NCBI GenBank assembly: GCA_963627995.1
Contig: CAVGCV010000002.1
Location: 62,001-126,000 of the forward strand
Length of the DNA stretch: 64,000 bases
Direction of reading: 5' to 3'
DNA from: UBA3839 sp963627995
GTDB lineage: Bacteria > Bacteroidota > Bacteroidia > Bacteroidales > Bacteroidaceae
The stretch's first letter is position 1, and each line of letters begins with the position of its first letter. The notes beneath the pieces were generated by a model. It made no database searches and was not told the DNA's origin. It worked only from the letters and a program-made list of their open reading frames with translations. Below are positions 52,088 through 59,113 of this stretch, piece after piece. Both the position numbers and the translations under genes were made by a program.

Positions 52088-53890
52088 ATGAAACTTCCCC
52101 TCCTCATATCGGGCAATAAAGAGAGCAACAGCGGCTACCAGCCCATAGTAATACTCAACAACTACCCCGGCGACTTGCGGGATTGTGTGTATGAGGGTGT
52201 AAAGGACAACAATTCGTTCTTCTACACCGTCCAAATCTTGAAAAGCTACACAACCATCACTTTGGTGAAGAACCACGTGACAAGTTTCCAGGCGAGCCGC
52301 ATGGGAAGTCTGAGCGTTTCCGTCGCCATTCCCAAAGGATGTTCCGTCAGCGAAAGTCCTGCACGAATTCTACGCGAAGTGCTGGAGGCGTATTGTTCGC
52401 ACTACATGACCGCAAGCGGCATCAACGACGCCTACCAGTTCAAAATGGACAAAGAAGACGACAACGTGTTCAAGGCCATCATTGACAAATACGATGTTTT
52501 GGAACACCGACTTCCCCATCGTCCCATGCAAGGAAACGGGTGCGCATACATCCAAACGTCAAAAGAAAAGATAGACGCCTTGCTGGCCGATGTCCAGTAT
52601 CCTGAGTTTTCCGTTTTTTCAGAATTAATTATCGCTGAAAACGTCGGCCCAACAAACTACACATCCCTTAGCAACATTCAAGTTCCACGTCCCAGAACTT
52701 TCCGCCTTTTTGTTGACAATCAGCAGAAAGATGTTGTTGCCATCGACACTCCCATTCAAATCAAGTCCAACATCTCCAATCCCGAATGCTATGAGGGGAA
52801 TCCCTATTCCTTTTCCGTCAAGGAATTGATGCAAGGGAAAGTACTACCCCTTGTCGGAGTCGATTTGGAGGCGGAGACTGTACATTGCAAATCCGACATC
52901 AAGCCCCGACACGTCCATTGTCGCTTAGACATTGAACCCGTCCAATACGAGAAACAGATTCTTTTGCACAAAGACTTGCTGGCCATCCGTCTCAATGGGC
53001 GCATCAAGGCTCTCGACGAAAACCTCAACTTCGAGCTGGTGGGCGAGGAAATTGCCATGACAGCCTCGCTCAAAGTTGAATACCGTGGGCACGACGCGCG
53101 TGTTAGCCATGCCACTTACGAGAACGGGAATCTTAGGATTCAGATGAAGAAGATTTCCCAACAGGATGAAAATACGGCACAAGGCAACAATAATGGCCTG
53201 ACCATTGAAATCTTTATCCATCCAATCCTGCAACCCTCTTACGACATAGAGGACATCCATCTGAAAATCAGAGCTATCAGCAATTCTCGTCTCTACTGGG
53301 AATCTATCGTACACATTACGTCCCAACAAGATGGCGGGAAAAACGTTGTCAAAGGGAAAGTGCTTCTCACCAGCGAATGGCAGAACAAGGAAATTATCAT
53401 CTCTGCCGAATCGGACGACTACACCTACGACGGATGCTGCCTAACATTAAAAAAAGGCACAAACCATGTGGAACTGAGTCCACAAAAGAAGACATTTTTC
53501 AGCAAGATTCAAAAAGTGCTCAAATGGGCCATTCTGCTTCTACTCCTCACACTATCCTTTATCGGAGGATGCGTCGCAGGCTTCTTCAGCCACGATGCCA
53601 TTACAGGACATCGGAGAGAGGCAGGTGTTTCCAAGGATAGCATTGTCCAAGACACTGCCACCTTATTAGGAGAGGGACAAATCGTTCAAGACACGTCCAA
53701 GACAGAGAATGGAAGAACTTACAACCCTCTCGTGGAGACAAACGGAAAGCCGCAAGTCTCTATGCCCAAAGAAGAAGCCACAGGCGACAACACGGGAGCA
53801 TACGGAAAAGCCACAGCCCAAACACAGAAAGGTGTGGAAACGACAATACCGCCATCGAATCCACTGCCCAATGATACGACAGCCCATTAA
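52088..53890 (+). CDS. Large protein with one C-proximal membrane helix, unknown function
   Basis: The protein has 600 residues. The N-terminal 180 residues form an alpha/beta domain (KLPLLISGNKESNSGYQPIVILN, MGSLSVSVAIPKGCSVS then PARILREVLEAYCSHYMTAS). It may be an adaptor domain for the GTPase encoded just before, as in GTPase-associated proteins; that is a guess. The middle is beta-rich, Ig-like. One helix lies at about 480-503 (WAILLLLLTLSFIGGCVAGFF), followed by a 95-residue disordered, Thr/Asp-rich tail. With no signal peptide, the large N-terminal part should be cytoplasmic and the tail periplasmic. Confidence 0.65.
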   Translation: MKLPLLISGNKESNSGYQPIVILNNYPGDLRDCVYEGVKDNNSFFYTVQILKSYTTITLVKNHVTSFQASRMGSLSVSVAIPKGCSVSESPARILREVLEAYCSHYMTASGINDAYQFKMDKEDDNVFKAIIDKYDVLEHRLPHRPMQGNGCAYIQTSKEKIDALLADVQYPEFSVFSELIIAENVGPTNYTSLSNIQVPRPRTFRLFVDNQQKDVVAIDTPIQIKSNISNPECYEGNPYSFSVKELMQGKVLPLVGVDLEAETVHCKSDIKPRHVHCRLDIEPVQYEKQILLHKDLLAIRLNGRIKALDENLNFELVGEEIAMTASLKVEYRGHDARVSHATYENGNLRIQMKKISQQDENTAQGNNNGLTIEIFIHPILQPSYDIEDIHLKIRAISNSRLYWESIVHITSQQDGGKNVVKGKVLLTSEWQNKEIIISAESDDYTYDGCCLTLKKGTNHVELSPQKKTFFSKIQKVLKWAILLLLLTLSFIGGCVAGFFSHDAITGHRREAGVSKDSIVQDTATLLGEGQIVQDTSKTENGRTYNPLVETNGKPQVSMPKEEATGDNTGAYGKATAQTQKGVETTIPPSNPLPNDTTAH

Positions 53891-53905
53891 GCCAATGACA
53901 CAACG

Positions 53906-54715
53906 ATGAAAGCACTGAAACTTTTCGTAATCTTCACCGCAATCCTTGCTGTCGTTGTAACTGTTCTCTGGATCAGTCTGGACGACGACAACAACACACC
54001 GTCAGGAACGACGACTGTGAGCGATTTTCAAAAGTTGCACGATGAATTCACTGCTGAATGGGAACACACCGACGATTGGAATCAGGCACTCTTCGACAAA
54101 CAATTCGACAAAGTGCAACTATTCGGCAGAAATCTGAAACAAGCCCAGACACACGAGCTCATCGAAACCATCAACACTTTGGGATCGGCCCACATCTATG
54201 AAAAGATGTTCAACGAGTTCCATTCTCCAACCTGTAGAAAGGCCATCGTCGACACCTACAAGGAAGCCATCGACCATGTCGTGAGCAGAACGCCCCATTT
54301 CCATGGCAACGCCCGCATCATGAAGATGAACAACTGCCATAAAAAATACACGGCCATCTACAAGTTTGTCAACGGCAGCGGCTACCCCACCAATCCCGGA
54401 TTCAATGGGCAGACATGGACGGCCTTCTCAAACAGGAACATACCCAACACCGTGCGGGCATACCAGAACGATCCCATCTACAAGGCCGACCTAAGCAACA
54501 TTCAACCATTCAGGGCAAAGTTTTCACAGCTGATTTCCACCGAAAGCGCGGCACGGGCAAGCTACTACGACCGCCTCGCCAGCCAAGTCCGCTCCTACTA
54601 TGCGGGGGCAGACCCCACAGCAGAATGCCGGAACGAACTCCGCGTCATACAAAGTCGATTCCATAGCGAGTACGGCCCTCACTCAGGACTCGACAATTTT
54701 GTGGCCAGCTTTTAG
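53906..54715 (+). CDS. Membrane-anchored protein, unknown function
   Basis: The protein has 269 residues. One hydrophobic anchor (residues 6-25, LFVIFTAILAVVVTVLWIS) is followed by an acidic linker, then a helical globular domain with KLHDEFTAEWEHTDDWNQALFDKQFDKVQLFGRNL and a cluster of conserved-looking aromatic and charged residues (HKKYTAIYKFVNGSGYPTNPGFNGQTWTAF). It is probably an anchored periplasmic protein, with no lipobox. It lies 15 bases after the preceding gene. No family was recognised. Confidence 0.7.
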   Translation: MKALKLFVIFTAILAVVVTVLWISLDDDNNTPSGTTTVSDFQKLHDEFTAEWEHTDDWNQALFDKQFDKVQLFGRNLKQAQTHELIETINTLGSAHIYEKMFNEFHSPTCRKAIVDTYKEAIDHVVSRTPHFHGNARIMKMNNCHKKYTAIYKFVNGSGYPTNPGFNGQTWTAFSNRNIPNTVRAYQNDPIYKADLSNIQPFRAKFSQLISTESAARASYYDRLASQVRSYYAGADPTAECRNELRVIQSRFHSEYGPHSGLDNFVASF

Positions 54716-54767
54716 CCGCCCCAACACCGCCATTTCGTCACCCTCCCATCCTAAAAAGTAAGGTATC

Positions 54768-56288
54768 ATGATAGAAATCAAACGAGCCGCAGCGGCAGAA
54801 GTGCACATGAAACTGCTGAATCCGCAAAAGGCATACGACACCATCACAAAAATCCTTGAAGAGAAGCACGAGACCAATATCCTGGCCAGGTTCAAGGCTG
54901 GAGCGGGCTACTATGTCTGGGAACATGAGCAGGCAGGATGGAAACCGCTGTCGCAGGCGAATGCCGACGAACAGCAACTCGTTTTCGAGAAAATACACCA
55001 GAACGAGACTTTTCTCAAGCAGTCGTTAGGGACGGGAAAGGACAAAGTCGTTGAGACCCTGCTGAAAGTTCCCGACGAAAGCAGCTACATTTTCTTCCGC
55101 CACGACGAGTCGGGGAAAATCCAAGTCCTCCTCACGGGCTGGGGTTTCGTGCGGATTCACAACGTCGTCATCAGAAAAGAGGAAGAGCTGAAGACTCCGA
55201 AAAAGCAAGAAGTGTATGTCCGCCTTTGCCGCTGTGGCGAACCCCTGCCGGGACGTGGATTCTACGTGCATACGCCGTCTGGGCAAAACCGCTGCACGAC
55301 CGATGCGGACGGACGCTACTTCATCGACCGACTTGCGCCGGGAACCGCATTTTCCCTCACCGACGAACAGACACAGCGAGCGTTCCAGCTTGTGGTGGAA
55401 GACGGAAAAAGCGAATACGACTTCGACATCACGGAATACTGCGACATCGCCATCTCTGTCACCCACGACGGCGTTCCCCTCCCCAACATTCCATGCACGC
55501 TCAGCTACCATGGGACACACGGACTGACGACCGACGCGCAAGGCTCGGCCCGGCTGCGCCTACCAATCCGCGACGGCGAGTGCACCGTGCAAGTCGGCGA
55601 ATGGGTGCAGAGCCAATCCATACAGTCCGCCTCCACGTCCTTCACCTTTGCCTACGAAACGAAACGCTTCACGCCACGCATCCGCATCGAGGGCAACGAA
55701 GGGCTTGTCGGGGCAAACTACCCCATCGACGTTGAGCTCAACGGATTGTCCACCCACTATGTCAGCGACGAAAAAGGGATGGCCTTTCTGCCCGAATCGC
55801 CCGAAAACCAGCAGATGGTGGTGCGCGACAGCTACAACGCCGACAACGTCCAGACCTACACCCTGAAAGCCGAGCAGGAAGAGTATGTGTTCCACATCCC
55901 TTATGGCCCCGCCAAAGACCCAGGCATCCACCTCTTTGTGCGCCATCCCGACGGAAAGCCGTATGCCAACGCTCAAATCAAGCTCCAGCAGGACGGCCAC
56001 GACGAGTTCGCGGGAACACTTGACGCAAACGGCGAACTGTTCTACGACCGCAAAGCCTTTGCCCTGCAGACACCCATCACGGCCACGCTGACGGGGCGCG
56101 ACGAATACGCGCCAGTCGTCTACCAGATGGAGGAAGGAGAGGACGAATACCTGCTGCAAGAAGACCTCGTGCAACAGAAGTCGAACCTCGTTGGCGAAAT
56201 CCTCGCCATTGCCGCTGTCGCCATCTTCGTTGTGCTGTCCGCCTACCCCCTCTGCGGGCTCATGGCCGTATTCTCCCACTATCTATAA
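54768..56288 (+). CDS. Tail-anchored protein with several Ig/transthyretin-like domains
   Basis: The protein has 506 residues. An N-terminal helical region (about 1-140) precedes four or so beta-sandwich units of roughly 70-85 residues of the carboxypeptidase-regulatory type. Each carries the turn D-A-x-G: RCTTDADGRYFIDRLAPG, GLTTDAQGSARLRLPI, YVSDEKGMAFLPES and GTLDANGELFYDRKAF. One hydrophobic helix lies at the C terminus (VGEILAIAAVAIFVVLSAYPLCGLMAVF), with only about 6 residues after it. No signal peptide is present, so the beta domains should face the cytoplasm, which is unusual for this fold. Possibly an assembly rod for the complex. Confidence 0.7.
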   Translation: MIEIKRAAAAEVHMKLLNPQKAYDTITKILEEKHETNILARFKAGAGYYVWEHEQAGWKPLSQANADEQQLVFEKIHQNETFLKQSLGTGKDKVVETLLKVPDESSYIFFRHDESGKIQVLLTGWGFVRIHNVVIRKEEELKTPKKQEVYVRLCRCGEPLPGRGFYVHTPSGQNRCTTDADGRYFIDRLAPGTAFSLTDEQTQRAFQLVVEDGKSEYDFDITEYCDIAISVTHDGVPLPNIPCTLSYHGTHGLTTDAQGSARLRLPIRDGECTVQVGEWVQSQSIQSASTSFTFAYETKRFTPRIRIEGNEGLVGANYPIDVELNGLSTHYVSDEKGMAFLPESPENQQMVVRDSYNADNVQTYTLKAEQEEYVFHIPYGPAKDPGIHLFVRHPDGKPYANAQIKLQQDGHDEFAGTLDANGELFYDRKAFALQTPITATLTGRDEYAPVVYQMEEGEDEYLLQEDLVQQKSNLVGEILAIAAVAIFVVLSAYPLCGLMAVFSHYL

Positions 56289-56311
56289 ACCATTCTACAC
56301 CCCACAAGACC

Positions 56312-56608
56312 ATGTGCATTGACCTCATATCTTTCTATGTGATGAGCTTCCTCACATTCGGTGTCTTCGCCTACGACAAGCACCAAGCTCTTTTCGAGAA
56401 GCGGCGCATCCCCGAGTTGGTACTTCTTCTTCTCGCGTTCCTCGGCGGTGCGTTCGGAGCCTTGGTATCGATGATACTGTTCCGCCACAAGACCCACAAG
56501 CCGCTGTTCCTCATCCTGGTGCCTCTGTTCACCCTCCTGCAAGTAGGGATGGTCATCCTTCTGCGCGTCTTCTCCTACACCCCCACTATCCCCGATTTGT
56601 TCCTATAA
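56312..56608 (+). CDS. DUF1294 family small membrane protein
   Basis: The protein has 98 residues and three to four helices. The family motif Y-D-K-x-x-A------RIPE is clear in VFAYDKHQALFEKRRIPELVL, as is the following LAFLGGAFGALVSMILFRHKTHKPLF. DUF1294 proteins are common and uncharacterised. It is 23 bases after the tail-anchored protein and 15 before the YfaP-like gene. Confidence 0.9.
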   Translation: MCIDLISFYVMSFLTFGVFAYDKHQALFEKRRIPELVLLLLAFLGGAFGALVSMILFRHKTHKPLFLILVPLFTLLQVGMVILLRVFSYTPTIPDLFL

Positions 56609-56623
56609 AGCCTCCACACAGCC

Positions 56624-57166
56624 ATGAAAGGTCTATCCATATTCCTCACGTTCCTCTACGTCCTCATCATCGTCCTCCTGCTCCTCACCCGCTGCCAGTG
56701 CACGCCGTCAGGAACGCAAGAGCCACAGGACAACCCCACCCTCATCGACGACACCACCCGCCAAGAGCCCACCCCCATCACAGCCGACGACACCACCCAT
56801 GGCGGGACAGGCGAGCTGAAGGTGACGCTCCAATGGGAGTTCTATGGCGACATCGACCTCCATGTCATCGAGCCATCGGGCGAAGAGCTCTTTTTCGACA
56901 ACACGAGCTCCTCCTCGTCCGACGGTTACCTCGACCACGACATCAAGCAGGGCGGCCCCGGCTCGTTCGAGAACGTATTCTGGAAGAACCCACAGCCCGG
57001 CACCTATCGGGTGAGGCTCCACTACTACCCCAACGCAGAAAACGACAGGAACGAATCCGGCCCATGCCTCGTGACAGTCATCAACCGAGGAGAGGCCAAA
57101 TCCTACAGGGTCACCATGTCACAGCCCGAGCAATGGGCGAACATCATCCAGTTCGACGTGCAATAG
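56624..57166 (+). CDS. Membrane-anchored YfaP-like (DUF2135) protein
   Basis: The protein has 180 residues. An N-terminal hydrophobic anchor (IFLTFLYVLIIVLLLLTRCQC) is followed by a Thr/Asp/Pro linker (DNPTLIDDTTRQEPTP) and a beta-sandwich domain with the DUF2135 signature LQWEFYGDIDLHVIEPSGEELFF and GTYRVRLHYYPNAE. The anchor is not a good lipobox because Arg precedes the Cys. DUF2135 domains bind calcium or ligands in some homologues, but function is not established. The linker resembles that of the S8 peptidase (PTLI followed by Asp and Thr), so the two proteins may share an anchoring mode. Confidence 0.75.
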   Translation: MKGLSIFLTFLYVLIIVLLLLTRCQCTPSGTQEPQDNPTLIDDTTRQEPTPITADDTTHGGTGELKVTLQWEFYGDIDLHVIEPSGEELFFDNTSSSSSDGYLDHDIKQGGPGSFENVFWKNPQPGTYRVRLHYYPNAENDRNESGPCLVTVINRGEAKSYRVTMSQPEQWANIIQFDVQ

Positions 57167-57209
57167 CCCTGCCCATACCCTATCCAAACCTAACACACAC
57201 CTGAAGCCT

Positions 57210-58037
57210 ATGGAAAAGCAAGCGCAGTACATCAGCAGCATCGACATCAAAGCCCTGTGGAAAGGAGGGCGGCACATCATGTGGAAGCTGCGTCCCGACG
57301 TGAACATCCTCAGCGGCATCAACGGCGTGGGCAAGTCCACCATCATCAACCACTCCGCCCATGGGCTGCACCTCATCGACACGGGCGAGTTCCGTCCCGG
57401 CGAGGTGACCGAAGGCATCACCATCACGCTCTACCCCGAGGACGCCACCAGCATCAAGTACGACGTCATCCGCAGCTTCGACCGCCCGCTGCTCCATGCC
57501 GACCAACTGGAGAAGCTGGCCGACTCCCACGTGAAGACAGAGCTCGACTGGCAGGTGTACAAACTCCAGAAACGATACCTCAACTACCAGGTGAACATCG
57601 GCAACCGCATCATCGAGCTGCTCACCAGCGGCACGCCCCAGGACGCGGCGGAGGCCGCCAACGTGTCACGCCCCAAAGCCCTGTTCCAAGACATCATCGA
57701 CCGCCTGTTCTCCGAGACGCACAAGCGCATCGACCGCAAGAGCAACGAGATCCGCTTCCTCCAGCAAGGCGAAATCCTCTCGCCCTACCAGCTCAGCTCG
57801 GGCGAGAAGCAGATGCTCGTCATCCTGCTCACCGTCCTCGTGGAAAACGGCGAGCACTACGCCCTGCTGATGGACGAGCCGGAAATCAGCCTCCACATCG
57901 AGTGGCAGCAGCAGCTGCTCGCCCTCATCCGCCAGCTCAACCCCAACGTGCAAATCATCCTCTCCACCCACTCGCCCGCCCTCATCATGGACGGATGGAC
58001 CGACACGGTGACCGAAGTGGAGGAAATCGCAAGCTAA
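57210..58037 (+). CDS. ABC-type AAA ATPase of the AriA/OLD-like class
   Basis: The protein has 275 residues. Walker A is GINGVGKST (37-45), the ABC signature is LSSGEKQM (195-202), Walker B is ALLMDEPEISLH (Asp222/Glu223), and the H-loop is ILSTHSPALI (His254). This is the layout of RecF/OLD-like ATPases (AAA_15/AAA_21). It directly precedes, with overlapping stop and start (TAATG), a DUF4435 TOPRIM-like protein, an arrangement like the AriA-AriB pair of PARIS anti-phage systems, although AriA is longer (about 430-450 residues). It starts 43 bases after the YfaP-like gene. Confidence 0.8.
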   Translation: MEKQAQYISSIDIKALWKGGRHIMWKLRPDVNILSGINGVGKSTIINHSAHGLHLIDTGEFRPGEVTEGITITLYPEDATSIKYDVIRSFDRPLLHADQLEKLADSHVKTELDWQVYKLQKRYLNYQVNIGNRIIELLTSGTPQDAAEAANVSRPKALFQDIIDRLFSETHKRIDRKSNEIRFLQQGEILSPYQLSSGEKQMLVILLTVLVENGEHYALLMDEPEISLHIEWQQQLLALIRQLNPNVQIILSTHSPALIMDGWTDTVTEVEEIAS

Positions 58038-59074
58038 TGTCGAAGCACCTCACCAGCAACCTCAGCTCCTCCTACTTCGAGGCCGCCAACGTGCTGCGCG
58101 CGAGCCGGAAGCGGAAAAAAATCGTGGTCTACGTGGAGAGCTACGACGACATTTTCTTTTGGCGCAGCGTACTCGGCGAGTTCGAGAACGAGGAGCGCGA
58201 GTTCGACATCGTGCTGCCCTCGCGCACCAACCTATCGCGCGGCAAGAAGCAAGCCATGATGAACCGCCTGGGCGAGCATCTCGGCACCTGCATGATAGCC
58301 TGCGTCGATGCCGACTACGACTACCTGCTGCAAGGCCACACGCCCTCGTCGCGCGCCATGCTCGACAACCCCTACGTCATCCACACCTACACCTACGCCA
58401 TCGAGAACTACCAGTGCTACGCCCCGTCGCTCCACGGCGTGTGCGTGATGGCCACGCTCAACGACCGCGACATCTTCGACTTCGAGGACTACCTCCGCCG
58501 CTACAGCGAGATTGTCTACGAGCTGTTCGTATGGAGCGTATGGCTCTACCGACGGCAGATGTACCGCGACTTCCCCCTCAACTCGTTCTGCAACTTCGTC
58601 TCCGTCGGCAGGCTGAACCTCTTCAACCCCACTCCCGCGCTCGAAGAACTGCGCCGCGCCGTCAATCGCAAGGTGGCGTGGATGCAACGCCACTACCCCG
58701 AGGCGAAGCCATCGTTCAAGCCGCTGAAAGCGGAACTCGCCACACTGGGGCTGCGTCCCGACAACACCTATCTCTTCATCCAGGGTCACCACATCCTCGA
58801 GAACGTCACCATGGCCGCCCTCGACCCCGCCTGCACCATCCTGCGCCGCGAGCGGGAAAAAGAAATCAAGATGCTGGCCAACGGCCACAAGAAGCAGATG
58901 GACAACGAGCTGGCGAGCTACCAGCACAGCCAGTGCCCCGTGGACCAGATGCTGCGCCGCAACACGGCCTTCAAGGCGTCGGAGCCCTACCAGCTTCTCC
59001 GCGAGCGCATCCAGCGCTTTCTCGAGAGCAGCAAGCCAGCGGAAGAAGACAAGCCGGCGGAAGCAACGGCGTGA
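58037..59074 (+). CDS. DUF4435 (TOPRIM-like, AriB-like) protein
   Basis: The protein has 345 residues from MSKHLTSNLSSSYFEAANVL; the ATG at 58037 overlaps the ATPase stop by one base. The TOPRIM layout is visible: VVYVESYDDIFFWRSVL with Glu34, and CMIACVDADYDYLL with Asp91, Asp93 and Asp95. DUF4435 proteins such as AriB act as nucleases released by an ATPase sensor on phage infection and cut tRNA. The C-terminal half is helical. The residues expected for metal binding are intact. Function by analogy only. Confidence 0.8.
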   Translation: MSKHLTSNLSSSYFEAANVLRASRKRKKIVVYVESYDDIFFWRSVLGEFENEEREFDIVLPSRTNLSRGKKQAMMNRLGEHLGTCMIACVDADYDYLLQGHTPSSRAMLDNPYVIHTYTYAIENYQCYAPSLHGVCVMATLNDRDIFDFEDYLRRYSEIVYELFVWSVWLYRRQMYRDFPLNSFCNFVSVGRLNLFNPTPALEELRRAVNRKVAWMQRHYPEAKPSFKPLKAELATLGLRPDNTYLFIQGHHILENVTMAALDPACTILRREREKEIKMLANGHKKQMDNELASYQHSQCPVDQMLRRNTAFKASEPYQLLRERIQRFLESSKPAEEDKPAEATA

Positions 59075-59079
59075 CGGGC

Positions 59080-59094
59080 GGCGGGCATCCCGCC
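59080..59094 (+). terminator. Small GC-rich hairpin at the end of the srf/ATPase run
   Basis: GGCGGG (59080-59085) pairs with CCCGCC (59089-59094) around a 3-base loop, followed by ATCCTTTACTTTAC. It is short, so it may be weak. It lies between converging genes. Confidence 0.45.
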
Positions 59095-59113
59095 ATCCTT
59101 TACTTTACTCCAC

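Noticed and set aside
47519..57166. A type VI or type IX secretion machine
   Set aside because: None of the sheath, spike or translocon proteins of those systems is present; the SrfB/SrfC families are distinct.
41414..59074. Prophage or integrative element carrying the srf locus
   Set aside because: No integrase, portal, terminase, tail or attachment duplication is visible at either edge; the flanks are ordinary chromosomal genes.
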